Source: Acinetobacter junii CIP 64.5 (GTDB lineage Bacteria; Pseudomonadota; Gammaproteobacteria; Pseudomonadales; Moraxellaceae). From it: a DNA stretch of 64,000 nt. Location of the stretch: positions 1,185,747 to 1,249,746 of the forward strand of contig NZ_KB849655.1 in assembly GCF_000368765.1 (NCBI RefSeq). The letters run 5' to 3'. The translations under genes and the position numbers were made by a program. Below, piece by piece: positions 36,549-46,534 of this stretch (position 1 is the first letter of the stretch; each line of letters opens with the position of its first letter). The notes beneath the pieces were generated by a model, which saw only the letters and a list, made by a program, of their open reading frames with translations, had not been told where the DNA came from and made no database searches.

Positions 36549-37034
36549 TTATGCACCAGTTTGATAGCTTGCTTGAGGTACAGCTGTTGAAGCTTGATAA
36601 GGATTTGTAAAGTCCAGCAGACCAGCTGCTGCTTCCTGAATATCTTTACCTTCTTTTACTACAAAGGTATCAAAGCCAGAGCGTTTTAAATAATTTAAAA
36701 CATCTTTAAAGATATCGCCCACTGCACGTAACTCACCTTGATATCCTTGACGGCGCAATAATGCTGCGAATGAATATCCACGACCATCATTAAAACCAGC
36801 AAACTCAATGAATATTGCATCTAATTCGCTTAAAGGGAACTGATGTGTTTCAGGTGAATCATTTACAGTGATATACAACGCTTTTTTACCTTGTATATTT
36901 GGCAATTCATTCAATTGGGCTGTTGTTAAAACAACATCACCTTGGGGAATTGCTCCATCTTCTGCAATAACTTGATAAGTATTGTCTGCAATCGTGCCAT
37001 CTTTAGAAAGCACTTGTAGCGATGTATTAAGCAT
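36549..37034 (-). CDS. DUF934 protein associated with sulfite reductase
   Basis: 161-residue protein with the DUF934 core: DAIFIEFAGFNDGRGYSFAALLRRQGYQGELRAVGD-like segment (residues about 77-112 including GRGYSFA and RAVGDIF). These proteins are found next to ferredoxin-type sulfite reductases in proteobacteria and are needed for sulfate assimilation in ways not well defined. The ATG at 37034 overlaps the cysI stop by 8 bases and has AAGGAG seven bases upstream, indicating translational coupling; an upstream GTG at 37040 is less likely. The end (PQASYQTGA) is low complexity. Confidence 0.85.
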   Translation of the reverse strand: MLNTSLQVLSKDGTIADNTYQVIAEDGAIPQGDVVLTTAQLNELPNIQGKKALYITVNDSPETHQFPLSELDAIFIEFAGFNDGRGYSFAALLRRQGYQGELRAVGDIFKDVLNYLKRSGFDTFVVKEGKDIQEAAAGLLDFTNPYQASTAVPQASYQTGA

Positions 37035-38670
37035 AAGCACGCTCCTTAAATGGCTGAATCCCTACACGACGGTATGTATCGATAAAACGCTCACCTTCAG
37101 TACGCAAATCTAGGTAAGTATTCAAAATTTCCTCGATCACGTCGGGTACAGCATCTGCAGCAAAAGATGGTCCTAAAATATCACCAATAGATGCATCATG
37201 ATTCGCATTACCACCTAAAGTGATTTGATAGAACTCAGCACCTTTTTTATCTACACCAAGAATACCAATATTGCCTACATGGTGATGACCACAAGCATTC
37301 ATACATCCTGAGATATTTAGGTCTAGTTCACCTAAATTATAAATGGTATCAAGATCTTCAAAACGACGTGTGATCGCTTCTGAAATAGGAATTGATTTTG
37401 CGTTAGCTAATGAACAGAAATCACCACCTGGACAGCAAATAATATCGGTAATAAAACCAATATGTGCACGAGCCATGTTGTGCTGTTCAAGCGTTTGCCA
37501 CAATTCAAATAAATTTTTCTGTGGTACGTCTACCAATGAAATATTTTGTTCATGTGTAGTACGGAACTCGCCAAACGTATACTTATCTGCTAAATCAGCG
37601 ATTAAGTTCATTTCTTCTGATGTTACGTCACCAGGAGCAATACCAGCACGCTTCAAAGAAATCGTAACGATACGATAACCTTTAACTTTATGAGCATTAG
37701 TATTGACGTTGTACCATTGTTTGAACTTTGGATTTTCAGCGAATAATGCTGTGAAATCCTCATCTTCTAGGTCTTGATAATCGAATGGTGTAAATTCTTC
37801 ATCCAATTTTTTTAAGATTTCTGGTTGAATTCTTAGAGCTTCACGTGTGTGCTCAAATTCAGCCTCAACTTTTTGAGCAAAGACTTCTGGCGTAAGTGCT
37901 TTAACTAAAATTTTGATACGTGCTTTATATTTGTTATCACGACGACCATGTAAGTTATATACACGTAAAGTCGCTTCAAGATAAGCAATCAAATCTTCAC
38001 GTGGTAAGAACTCACGAATGACGCTACCAATAATTGGTGTACGACCTAAGCCACCGCCCGCCATGATTTTATAACCAATCTCACCAGCATCATTGCGTAC
38101 GATATAAACACCGATATCGTGGAACGCCGTTGCAGCACGGTCTGTTTCTTCCAGAGCAGAAACTGCAATCTTGAACTTACGTGGCAAGAACGCAAATTCA
38201 GGATGAAAAGTACTCCACTGACGAATCAATTCACAGGTCGGACGTGGGTCTGCAATCTCACCAGCAACCACACCTGCAAACTGATCAGTGGTGGTATTAC
38301 GAATACAGTTACCTGAGGTTTGTATTGCATGCATTTGTACTGTTGCCAGCTCAGCAAGAATATCAGGTACATTTTCTAAAGCAGGCCAGTTCAACTGAAT
38401 ATTTTGACGAGTTGAAACGTGGGCATAACCACGATCATATTCAGTCGCAATTTCAGCAATTTTTCTGAGTTGTTTAGTATTCATCAAGCCATACGGCACG
38501 GCGATACGGAGCATCGGCGCATAACGTTGCACGTATAAACCATTTTGCAAACGTAATGGACGATATTCGTCTTCGGTCAATTTTCCTGCTAAATAGCGTT
38601 CTGTTTGATCGCGAAACTGAGCAACGCGTTGGTTAATCAGTTGTTGATCGAAATCCGTATATAAATACAT
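37027..38670 (-). CDS. cysI: Sulfite reductase hemoprotein (CysI-type)
   Basis: 547-residue siroheme and [4Fe-4S] enzyme reducing sulfite to sulfide for cysteine synthesis. Two nitrite/sulfite reductase repeats are visible; the first has HVSTRQNIQLNW (about 84-95), the second carries the cluster ligands Cys413 and Cys419 (CCPGGDFC) and Cys456 and Cys460 (SGCMNACGHH). Close relatives use either a flavoprotein or ferredoxin as electron donor; the DUF934 partner fits the single-subunit type. Nitrite reductase is the alternative reading, but the DUF934 linkage argues for sulfite. No obvious Shine-Dalgarno precedes the ATG. Confidence 0.9.
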   Translation of the reverse strand: MYLYTDFDQQLINQRVAQFRDQTERYLAGKLTEDEYRPLRLQNGLYVQRYAPMLRIAVPYGLMNTKQLRKIAEIATEYDRGYAHVSTRQNIQLNWPALENVPDILAELATVQMHAIQTSGNCIRNTTTDQFAGVVAGEIADPRPTCELIRQWSTFHPEFAFLPRKFKIAVSALEETDRAATAFHDIGVYIVRNDAGEIGYKIMAGGGLGRTPIIGSVIREFLPREDLIAYLEATLRVYNLHGRRDNKYKARIKILVKALTPEVFAQKVEAEFEHTREALRIQPEILKKLDEEFTPFDYQDLEDEDFTALFAENPKFKQWYNVNTNAHKVKGYRIVTISLKRAGIAPGDVTSEEMNLIADLADKYTFGEFRTTHEQNISLVDVPQKNLFELWQTLEQHNMARAHIGFITDIICCPGGDFCSLANAKSIPISEAITRRFEDLDTIYNLGELDLNISGCMNACGHHHVGNIGILGVDKKGAEFYQITLGGNANHDASIGDILGPSFAADAVPDVIEEILNTYLDLRTEGERFIDTYRRVGIQPFKERAYA

Positions 38671-38796
38671 GGCGTATGGCTAGTCATTCATTATAAAGGC
38701 GTTTAGCATAACGAGCTTTGTTTCATCAATAAAATGCTTTTTTTGCATATTTAATAACGGTTTTATTGATAAGCCTATCTAATGACTACAAAAAGG

Positions 38797-38822
38797 AAAA
38801 GCCCAGACGAATCTGAGCTTTT
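38797..38822 (-). terminator. Terminator of gcd
   Basis: 11-bp imperfect stem AAAAGCCCAGA/TCTGAGCTTTT with loop CGAA, 21 bases after the gcd stop. Confidence 0.75.
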
Positions 38823-38843
38823 ACATTCAATTTCCAAATGAAA

Positions 38844-41249
38844 TTAGTTCTTATCTGGTAAAGCATACGCTACCAGATAATCACCCATTTTAGTACCAAA
38901 TGAACCGTGTCCACCTGCCATAATTACGACATATTGCTTACCGTTAGCTTCATAAGTCATTGGTGTTGCCTGACCACCTGCAGGTAAACGAGCTTCCCAT
39001 AACTTATCGCCATTTGAAACATTAAAGGCACGGATGTAGTTATCTTGAGTCGCCCCAACAAACATCACATTACCTGCTGTTGAAATCGAACCACCTAAAC
39101 CTGGTACTCCAATTTTCACTGGTGGTAATTGGAATAGATTTGGCAAACTATCACGAATCGTACCAATACGTTTTTTCCAAACCACTTCATGTGTTTTTAA
39201 ATCCACACCAGCAACAAAGCCCCAACCAGGTTGCTTACAAGGCAAACCGAATGGAGACAGGAACGGACTAATATCTACACCATATGGCGTACCATACATC
39301 GGTTGCATGCCCTGCTCTGTACCCGCACCACGTGCGACTGCTTGACGGTTTGGATCTGCTGGAATTAAACGACTTACGAATGGCAAGCCAATCGGGTTCA
39401 TGACTGCAACTTGACGATCAGCATTCACTGACATACCGCCCCATTCGAATACACCGAGATTACCAGGGAATACTAAAGTGCCATTTTCAGAAGGTGGTGT
39501 ATAAATACCATCGTAATTCAAACGTTTAAACTTCACCCGACACATTAACTGGTCAAACATGGTGGCACCCCACATGTCTTTATCTGTTAATTTATCTTTA
39601 GGTGCTAAGTTAAAGTCAGAGAATGGTTGAGTTTTAGCATAGAACTCACCTTTAGTTTGTGGTCCCCACTTCACTGTTTGCGGAACTGGTTTTTCAGTAA
39701 TCGGTACTATTGGCTGACCATTACGACGATCTAAAACAAAGGCATTTCCTGTTTTAGTTAAGACATAAATCGCAGGGACCGTTTGACCAGATTTATCCTG
39801 AATATCCGCCAAAGAAGGTTGAGATGGTACATCCATATCCCACAAATCATGATGTGTGGTTTGGAAACTCCAAACTAGCTTACCTGTGGTTGCATTAATC
39901 GCCAGCATTGAGTTCGCATAGCGCTCTTTCAACTCAGTACGGTCGCCTCCCCAAATATCAGGTGTACCTACACCTGTCGGTACATAGACGATGTCCAATT
40001 TTGCATCATAAGCAAGTGGCGCCCATGCATTTGGCGAGTTATGCACAAATGTTGTGTCTTGACCTGGCATTGCATTCGGATCAGCAGCACCCGTATCGAA
40101 TACCCACAGCAACTTACCAGTATTCACGTCATAACCACGAATCACACCTGATGGCTCTTTATTCGAATGGTTATCGGTCACTGAACCTGCAATTACCACT
40201 GTAGTACCAGATACAACACCTGGTGAAGTTGGGTTATAGCCACCTGGATAGGCATATGGCATGAATTCTTGTAAATTCACTTCGCCATTTTGACCAAAGT
40301 CAGAACATGCTTTACCTGTATCTGCGTTCACCGCAACTAAACGACCATCATTAACCGGAACAAAAACTTTACGAGGACATTCAGCCGAAGTTGATTTTTT
40401 CGCCTGTAAACTGGTTGCAAACTCAGTGGTGTTTGCAGCATCGTAATACATCACACCACGACAAGTTAAATGTTGGAAAGTCTTGTCCGTTTTAAGTTTT
40501 GGATCAAAACGCCATTTTTCTTTGCCTGTTGCTGGATCAAGTGCAATCAAATGTTGATGTGGCGTACACATATACATATTGTTGCCGATTTTAATTGGTG
40601 TCACCTGATTAGTTGTTTCACCTGAGTCATTTTCAGTTCTAAAATCACCTGTACGGAATGTCCAAGCAACTTTCAAATCTTTGACATTTTTGTCATTAAT
40701 TTGAGTCAGAGGAGAATAACGCTCCCCTCCTTGACTACGACCATAGGCAGGCCAGTCCTCAGGTGCTACACCATCAACTGCTTTCGCTTGTGCAGGTTGA
40801 GGTGTTTGAATCACACCATTAATTTCTTGAGGATCATTAAAGATCGAGTACACCATCACCACAATAGCGATAACTAAAGTCGATGATAGCGCAACCTTAC
40901 TTGAGCCAAGTTTATCAATACCTCTTGTTACAGCAGGTACTAACAACCACAAACCCAACACACCCAAAACATCAAGACGTGGAGCCAGTGCCCAGAAGTC
41001 CGTTCCAACTTCCCAAACACCCCAAATCACACTTCCTAACATTAAAGCGGCATAGACCCAGAGTGGACCAGAAGCACGCTTATAAAGTTGTACTGCTACG
41101 ATGAGTAACAACACACCTGCAATCACATAATAAAAAGACCCACCAATAGCTGCGAGCCATACACCACCAATAAGCAGGAACAAAGCAATGAGGGCAAGGA
41201 TCATTACCGTCAACGTTCGCAATCCTGATTTTGAAGCAGATTGATTCAT
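38844..41249 (-). CDS. gcd: Membrane-bound PQQ-dependent glucose dehydrogenase
   Basis: 801 residues, the length of the Acinetobacter GDH-A enzyme. Five N-terminal membrane helices (about residues 12-140) anchor it in the inner membrane; the rest is a periplasmic eight-bladed quinoprotein propeller with tryptophan-docking repeats such as GKEKWRFDPKL, GKLLWVFDTGA and GKLVWSFQTT. It oxidises glucose to gluconolactone in the periplasm and passes electrons to ubiquinone. I use the ATG at 41249 (MNQSASKSG), with AAGGTGAT upstream, rather than the longer frame. No pqq biosynthesis genes occur in this window. The porin gene lies directly upstream on the same strand with 137 bases between. Confidence 0.95.
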   Translation of the reverse strand: MNQSASKSGLRTLTVMILALIALFLLIGGVWLAAIGGSFYYVIAGVLLLIVAVQLYKRASGPLWVYAALMLGSVIWGVWEVGTDFWALAPRLDVLGVLGLWLLVPAVTRGIDKLGSSKVALSSTLVIAIVVMVYSIFNDPQEINGVIQTPQPAQAKAVDGVAPEDWPAYGRSQGGERYSPLTQINDKNVKDLKVAWTFRTGDFRTENDSGETTNQVTPIKIGNNMYMCTPHQHLIALDPATGKEKWRFDPKLKTDKTFQHLTCRGVMYYDAANTTEFATSLQAKKSTSAECPRKVFVPVNDGRLVAVNADTGKACSDFGQNGEVNLQEFMPYAYPGGYNPTSPGVVSGTTVVIAGSVTDNHSNKEPSGVIRGYDVNTGKLLWVFDTGAADPNAMPGQDTTFVHNSPNAWAPLAYDAKLDIVYVPTGVGTPDIWGGDRTELKERYANSMLAINATTGKLVWSFQTTHHDLWDMDVPSQPSLADIQDKSGQTVPAIYVLTKTGNAFVLDRRNGQPIVPITEKPVPQTVKWGPQTKGEFYAKTQPFSDFNLAPKDKLTDKDMWGATMFDQLMCRVKFKRLNYDGIYTPPSENGTLVFPGNLGVFEWGGMSVNADRQVAVMNPIGLPFVSRLIPADPNRQAVARGAGTEQGMQPMYGTPYGVDISPFLSPFGLPCKQPGWGFVAGVDLKTHEVVWKKRIGTIRDSLPNLFQLPPVKIGVPGLGGSISTAGNVMFVGATQDNYIRAFNVSNGDKLWEARLPAGGQATPMTYEANGKQYVVIMAGGHGSFGTKMGDYLVAYALPDKN

Positions 41250-41386
41250 AAGATCACCTTGCATCTTTGTATTTATTAGAATGACTAAGCAAATGATCAA
41301 TTCGCTTAACATTCAATTGAAAAGCTAAAGCGTTCTATAGTCCGATTGAGTTGCAAACATGAGCTATAGAACTCCGAATAAAACAC

Positions 41387-42631
41387 TTAAAAAATGGTTT
41401 GAAACTTGACACCACCCACCCATGTTTTATCGCCATTTTTCAAGGCACCGACATGGTGTACATATTGAATATTTGGACGGATGGTCAACCAATTAGTTGC
41501 ATGGATGCCGTAATACAACTCAGTATTGTATTCTTCATCCAATAAAGGATTGTTTTTGTCATTGGCATGAATACGTGCTACGCCGAGTGCTAGTTCATCT
41601 TGTGGACGCTGATTGAGCAGACCTTTATAAACCAATCCAACATTTTGCATATCTTTGATGGAGTTGGTTTTTGAATCATGTACTGTGACATTCACAAAAC
41701 CAGTTAAACCACGATCAGATTGATCATCATGACGTGTTAATTGCTGTTTGGCAGTAAACCAACCGCCTTGTTTATGTCCAGTTTTGCTTGGGTTTTCAAT
41801 TTCAGCAGCATCGGCAGTGCTGTAGTAGTAACCAAAACGGTATTCACCTAAAAGAGATTGTTGACCAAGTTTTGGTGCCCAGACCAGCTCAGCTGGAATA
41901 ATCGCACCATGTGATCCATCTGTACTTAAGTTAAAGCCTTTACCACGCTGTAAGTTCTCTGGGTTATATTCATACGCACCAATTTGCGCATATAAATCTG
42001 GCTGCAGGTTATATTTGACTCGCAATGCCCATTGACTGACAGGCCAGTTGTACCATTGATCACCCACCCAATTGCCGACTTGAGAGCCACATAATGCCAA
42101 GTTTTGGAAATCACAGTTAAAACTGTTGAAATCCTCACCTTCACCAAAACGTCCCACCTTAATATCTAAAGTTTGATCTAAAAATTTCTTTTTGATCCAT
42201 AGATCAGTTAAACGCCAAGTTTGACCACGCCCCCAAACTTCTTGGGTAGAACTTAGATGTCCTTGTAAACCATCTGCAGTTTGGGACAATGATTGGCCAT
42301 CTCGATAGGTCACCGTGATTTGAGCTTCAGTGTCTTGCCAACCTAAAATTTTATTTAAGTCAAAGTGTGTGCCTAAAGCCAGTTGCCCAGTGAATTCACT
42401 GCCATGACTTGAATGTTGTTTAGAATCTAAAACCCCTGCAAATTCACCTGTGTAATCAGCAGAAAAGTTATAACCTTGATCTTGTAACGCAGTGCGTTGA
42501 CCGTTCCAATCACCCAACAGCCATTGACCATGAGGATCAAATGCGGAAGAAGCTGCTTGAGTGTGATGTGTGAAAAGACTCAATGAAAGAACGGATAAAC
42601 AAGATACAACCCATGATTTAGAGATTGTCAT
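41387..42631 (-). CDS. oprB: OprB-family carbohydrate-selective porin
   Basis: 414-residue outer-membrane porin. A signal peptide (about 26 residues, ending THHTQAAS) is followed by DPHGQWLLGDWNGQRTALQDQG, the typical OprB opening, and a 16-strand barrel ending in aromatic TIF. OprB-type porins admit glucose and related sugars. Position directly upstream of gcd, same strand, supports a shared role in bringing glucose to the periplasmic dehydrogenase. Whether both are on one transcript is uncertain given the 137-base gap. Confidence 0.88.
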   Translation of the reverse strand: MTISKSWVVSCLSVLSLSLFTHHTQAASSAFDPHGQWLLGDWNGQRTALQDQGYNFSADYTGEFAGVLDSKQHSSHGSEFTGQLALGTHFDLNKILGWQDTEAQITVTYRDGQSLSQTADGLQGHLSSTQEVWGRGQTWRLTDLWIKKKFLDQTLDIKVGRFGEGEDFNSFNCDFQNLALCGSQVGNWVGDQWYNWPVSQWALRVKYNLQPDLYAQIGAYEYNPENLQRGKGFNLSTDGSHGAIIPAELVWAPKLGQQSLLGEYRFGYYYSTADAAEIENPSKTGHKQGGWFTAKQQLTRHDDQSDRGLTGFVNVTVHDSKTNSIKDMQNVGLVYKGLLNQRPQDELALGVARIHANDKNNPLLDEEYNTELYYGIHATNWLTIRPNIQYVHHVGALKNGDKTWVGGVKFQTIF

Positions 42632-42763
42632 GTTTACGTAACCTTTTATGTTTTTGTATATAAAAGGTTACGCCCATTTTTAATTGATTAATTTATTCAA
42701 AATGTTAATCACTTGATTAAATGTGCAATATTTTACCAAGTTGCGATTGTATGCACATATTTT

Positions 42764-43882
42764 CTACCATTTTCCTTGACCCAAACCTTGTCCGATAAAT
42801 TGATAGCGCATTTGAGAACGTGAAAATTTGATTGGGCATGCTAATTGAGGCTCAGTTTGATCGGCATTTTCAGATAAAGGCACATCAACCACCCAACCGC
42901 GTTGTTTTGCAATCGGTGAAGTCAAAGCTTCATCTAAGCTCAACACTGGCTCCACACAAATATCTAATTGCGAAAAAATTGATTGCCACTCAGCAAAATC
43001 TTTGGATCTAAACTTTTCCTTTAAGGCTTGTTTAATCACTTGACGATCTTCGGGGTCAAAAGAACTACCTTTTGCCATCAATATAGGTAAATCTAATGCA
43101 GCAGCTAACCCAGTCATAAACTGTGGTTCTAAACTTCCTACAGAGAAATAACGACCATCTTTGGTTTCATAATAGTCATAGAAAATAGCACCATTCAGCA
43201 TCCCTTGCTCAGGACCTTGTGGTGTCTGACCAGCCAAACTTGCTGAGGCGGCCATACTATTTAAACTAGCCACACAGTCCGTCATAGAAATATCTATGTA
43301 TTGCCCCATACCACTACGCTGACGCTCAACTACAGCAGCTAAAATCCCAATAACCGCATGCAAAGAACCTCCTGCGACATCCGCAATCTGTACACCCAAT
43401 GGAGGTGGTCCACTATCTTGTCGACCACTATGACCCGAAATACCAGCTAAAGCTAGATAGTTAATATCATGCCCTGCACGATCTTTATATGCACCTGTTT
43501 GACCGTAACCTGTAATAGAACAATAGATTAATCGAGGATTGATCTCAGCAAGCGTTTCATAATCCACCCCTAATCGACGCATCACATCTGGTCGAAATTG
43601 TTCAAGCAGGATGTCAAACTCTGAAATTTTATTTTTAATTAACTCAATATTTGAAGCATCTTTTAGATCAAGCGTAATGGACTGTTTATTTCGATTAAGA
43701 TAACTATGCGCAGTGGCTTGACCATTGGCATAAGGTGGCACGATTCGAACCAAATCTGGACGACTCGGAGATTCTACATGGATAACTTCTGCACCCATGT
43801 CTGCAAGATACATACTCGCGAATGGACCAGGCAACAAAGTAGAAAAATCTAGAACTTTCAATCCCTTTAAAGCAGTTGGCAT
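42764..43882 (-). CDS. Class III CoA-transferase family, alpha-methylacyl-CoA racemase-like
   Basis: 372-residue protein of the CaiB/BaiF fold. The start GLKVLDFSTLLPGPFASMYL is typical. RAGHDINYLALAG (His in GHDINY), VQIADVAGGSL (Asp) and VGSLEPQF (Glu) correspond to the catalytic residues of alpha-methylacyl-CoA racemases (His126, Asp156, Glu241 of the Mycobacterium enzyme), which favours racemase over CoA transfer. It would invert 2-methyl branched acyl-CoAs so they can enter beta-oxidation. Divergent from the AraC regulator, which may control it. Confidence 0.82.
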   Translation of the reverse strand: MPTALKGLKVLDFSTLLPGPFASMYLADMGAEVIHVESPSRPDLVRIVPPYANGQATAHSYLNRNKQSITLDLKDASNIELIKNKISEFDILLEQFRPDVMRRLGVDYETLAEINPRLIYCSITGYGQTGAYKDRAGHDINYLALAGISGHSGRQDSGPPPLGVQIADVAGGSLHAVIGILAAVVERQRSGMGQYIDISMTDCVASLNSMAASASLAGQTPQGPEQGMLNGAIFYDYYETKDGRYFSVGSLEPQFMTGLAAALDLPILMAKGSSFDPEDRQVIKQALKEKFRSKDFAEWQSIFSQLDICVEPVLSLDEALTSPIAKQRGWVVDVPLSENADQTEPQLACPIKFSRSQMRYQFIGQGLGQGKW

Positions 43883-44096
43883 AATAATTTTTACTCATAT
43901 TGTTCAAATTTTCTTTTATACTAGGTTCGGATAAACACAAAAACAATGTCATGTTCAGCCATTTACCTTGATAGTTTCGGCAATTTAACATGTACTTAGT
44001 GAGCAATAATTTTTTCTTGTCAATTGCTCAATTAGATATTTTAGACGGTTATTTAGGTCAATTATCGTGAATAGTAAAGAAACTGAAGGATTCAAT

Positions 44097-45110
44097 ATGA
44101 GCCGTGATACGATCAGCATCCACTTCGTGAATGCGGCTTTAACAGGTGTAAAACGCCTAGGCATGGACGTTGAAACATTACTTTCACATGTCGGTATTGA
44201 AGCAGAATTGCTTCGTCAACCTAAAGCTCGAATCTCCCCAGAGCAATACACTCGCTTTGTCAAAATGTTATGGATGGTCACCCAAGACGAACACGTTGGT
44301 TTCGATGTTCAACCACGTCGTTTAGGTACATTTGCGATCATGTGCCAATTGATCATACATTCGAAAACACTTGGTCAAGCACTCGAACTTTCCTCACAAT
44401 TTTACAAATTATTCGGTGATGAATGGTCTGTAAGTTTAGAGCGCGATAAACATGAAGCTCGTTTAGTACCTCACATTCCTAAAGCACTTGACCCTGATCA
44501 TTTTATTACGGAAAGTATGCTGATGATTTGGCATGGTCTTGCTTCGTGGTTAATCGAACGTCGCTTACCTTTGGAGCGCGTCCATTTTGGTTATGAACGC
44601 CCTAACCATGCAGATGAGTATGATGCGCTATTTTTTGCACCAGTGATGCAGTTTGACGCACCGCGTACAGAAATTACATTTGCTGCAGACTATTTAGATT
44701 TACCTATTCGTCAGGATGAAAAAACTTTAGAAGAGTTTTTAAAAGCCGCACCAGCACAACTTCTAGTGAAATTCAAAAATACCAACTCACTCACTTCGCG
44801 TATCCGTGATGTATTGAAGAGCCAAATCGGCGAAGAAATGCCAACTTTAAATGATGTGGCATCTATGCTGTATTTATCTCCTCAAACATTACGTCGTCGT
44901 TTGGCTGCGGAAGGTAAAAGCTATCAAGGTGTCAAAGATGCCTTACGTCGTGACGCTGCGATTCATTTATTGCTCACTCCAAACCTCACTTTAGAAGATG
45001 TTGCTCAACAAGTTGGCTTTAGTGAAACCAGTACCTTTCACCGTGCCTTTAAAAAATGGACTGGTGTTACCCCAGGTTTATATCGCCAGTTGCATGGGCA
45101 TCACAATTAA
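44097..45110 (+). CDS. AraC-family transcriptional regulator
   Basis: 337-residue regulator with the N-terminal arabinose-binding-like domain (Arabinose_bd, about residues 20-200) and a C-terminal double helix-turn-helix: DVASMLYLSPQTLRRRLAAE and DVAQQVGFSETSTFHRAFKKWTG-type helices near 260-330. I take the ATG at 44097, with GAAGGA six bases upstream, over a GTG at 44067. Relatives with this layout regulate lipid and amino acid catabolism. It is divergent from the racemase gene across 214 bases, so that gene is the likely target. Followed by a strong hairpin. Confidence 0.85.
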   Translation: MSRDTISIHFVNAALTGVKRLGMDVETLLSHVGIEAELLRQPKARISPEQYTRFVKMLWMVTQDEHVGFDVQPRRLGTFAIMCQLIIHSKTLGQALELSSQFYKLFGDEWSVSLERDKHEARLVPHIPKALDPDHFITESMLMIWHGLASWLIERRLPLERVHFGYERPNHADEYDALFFAPVMQFDAPRTEITFAADYLDLPIRQDEKTLEEFLKAAPAQLLVKFKNTNSLTSRIRDVLKSQIGEEMPTLNDVASMLYLSPQTLRRRLAAEGKSYQGVKDALRRDAAIHLLLTPNLTLEDVAQQVGFSETSTFHRAFKKWTGVTPGLYRQLHGHHN

Positions 45111-45123
45111 CTTAAATCAGACA

Positions 45124-45153
45124 AAGTGTTCAACCCTTAAAAGTTGAACACTT
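45124..45153 (+). terminator. Hairpin after AraC regulator gene
   Basis: Perfect 11-bp stem AAGTGTTCAAC/GTTGAACACTT with an 8-base loop; no clear T-run, so termination may be partial. Confidence 0.6.
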
Positions 45154-45205
45154 GTTGAAAAATATGGTATTAATCCACTATATTCCTCAACAATCACGAT
45201 AAATA

Positions 45206-45670
45206 ATGATAATCAAAAAAGGCGATTTTTCAGACCCTCAAGTTCAAGACCTCATACGCATTCATTTGCACGGCATGCATCAGAACACACCGATTGAGCA
45301 TAGTTTTGCACTCGATTTCAGCAGCCTACAAAAAGACTCCATTCGATTTTATACACTTTGGCGTGATGATCAGCTTCTTGGTTGTGGTGCGATTCAAGAG
45401 CTTAACCCCTATCATGCTGAACTTAAATCGATGCGGACTCATCCCCAACATCTACGTCAAGGTGTAGCGACACACTTACTCGATTATCTTTTGAAAATTG
45501 CTAAACATAGCAATTTTCAAAAAGTGAGTTTAGAAACGGGGAAAGACTCCCACTTTGATGCAGCAATTCATCTATACAAGAAATTTGGTTTCGTAGAGGG
45601 TGAAGCCTTTGCTGAATATAATGAATCTGAATATAGTCAATTCTTTCATCTAAATTTATCTAATCAATAG
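45206..45670 (+). CDS. GNAT family N-acetyltransferase
   Basis: 154-residue acetyltransferase. The acetyl-CoA binding motif A is seen as ELKSMRTHPQHLRQGVATHL (Q/R-x-x-G-x-A at about 91-97), and the C-terminal YKKFGFVEGEAFAEY is the typical motif B. It resembles E. coli-type YafP/ YjgM-like or 'phosphinothricin-type' acetyltransferases; the substrate is unknown. Single gene. Confidence 0.85.
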   Translation: MIIKKGDFSDPQVQDLIRIHLHGMHQNTPIEHSFALDFSSLQKDSIRFYTLWRDDQLLGCGAIQELNPYHAELKSMRTHPQHLRQGVATHLLDYLLKIAKHSNFQKVSLETGKDSHFDAAIHLYKKFGFVEGEAFAEYNESEYSQFFHLNLSNQ

Positions 45671-45816
45671 TTTAATCTCAGATTTTCATCTGCTTTTTTA
45701 AAGAGGTTTTTTGCAAAAACTCATTGATAAGTAATCTAATTACAAGTATTACAGCCGTAAAGCCAAAACATTATCTTGAAAAAATATAGCCAATACCCTG
45801 ATTTTAATGCTAATTA

Positions 45817-46356
45817 TCAATCACCACTTATTTGTTTTAAGAAAGCAGCTGTCTTCCGAGGCGAAGTTAGGTGAATAAATCGTATGTGCTGGTATTTAGG
45901 GTTGTTCATCATCGCTAAATACCTTTTCTTATTTTGTGGATATTTCTGAAACATCCATAAAAAAATCGATTTTTGGGAGAATACCATTTTCAAGTTCTCT
46001 CTATTATTCGAGTTTTTCCATAATCGCTCACGACTTAAAATACGCCACAAAGTCCGTTTAGTAAGACGATAAAAGTTAACAGAAAAAGAATAATCTAGCC
46101 AAATGACCGTATCCACCTCAGACCAAATCATATCAATACTGCGTGAATAAAGATTATCGATCACCCATCCCGTTGATGCTGCATCCATACTCAGTTTAAG
46201 TTTGCAAAAAAATGCATCATTTGAAGATTCTTGCCAATCATCTAGCCATAGCAAATCATCCAGTTCGATATATTGTATTTTTAATTTTTCCGCCAACTTT
46301 CGAGCCAGCGTAGATTTGCCAGAACCCGTAGTACCAATAATATTAATAAATTTCAT
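45817..46356 (-). CDS. P-loop kinase-like ATPase (adenylate kinase / topology modulation type)
   Basis: 179 residues. The Walker A motif GTTGSGKST lies at residues 8-16, with ELDDLLWLDDW near 30-41 as in FlaR/topology-modulation ATPases, and a lid-like RLTKRTLWRILSRERLW stretch near 95-112. Such proteins are likely nucleoside or small-molecule kinases without known substrate. I take the ATG at 46356; a TTG precedes it directly. Divergent from the thiolase operon. Confidence 0.75.
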   Translation of the reverse strand: MKFINIIGTTGSGKSTLARKLAEKLKIQYIELDDLLWLDDWQESSNDAFFCKLKLSMDAASTGWVIDNLYSRSIDMIWSEVDTVIWLDYSFSVNFYRLTKRTLWRILSRERLWKNSNNRENLKMVFSQKSIFLWMFQKYPQNKKRYLAMMNNPKYQHIRFIHLTSPRKTAAFLKQISGD

Positions 46357-46534
46357 CAAGCAAATTATGTTGAATTATGGACATGCATTTTACTAAATAT
46401 TTCAACTATTCAATAGTGAACTGAATTGGCGAAAAACATCAAACTTACCAATGTTTATCATCATTGCACTGACACTTAAATTGAGTACACTCGAAGCACA
46501 ATGATTTTAATTTAAGGCAATACAAGGAACAGCT

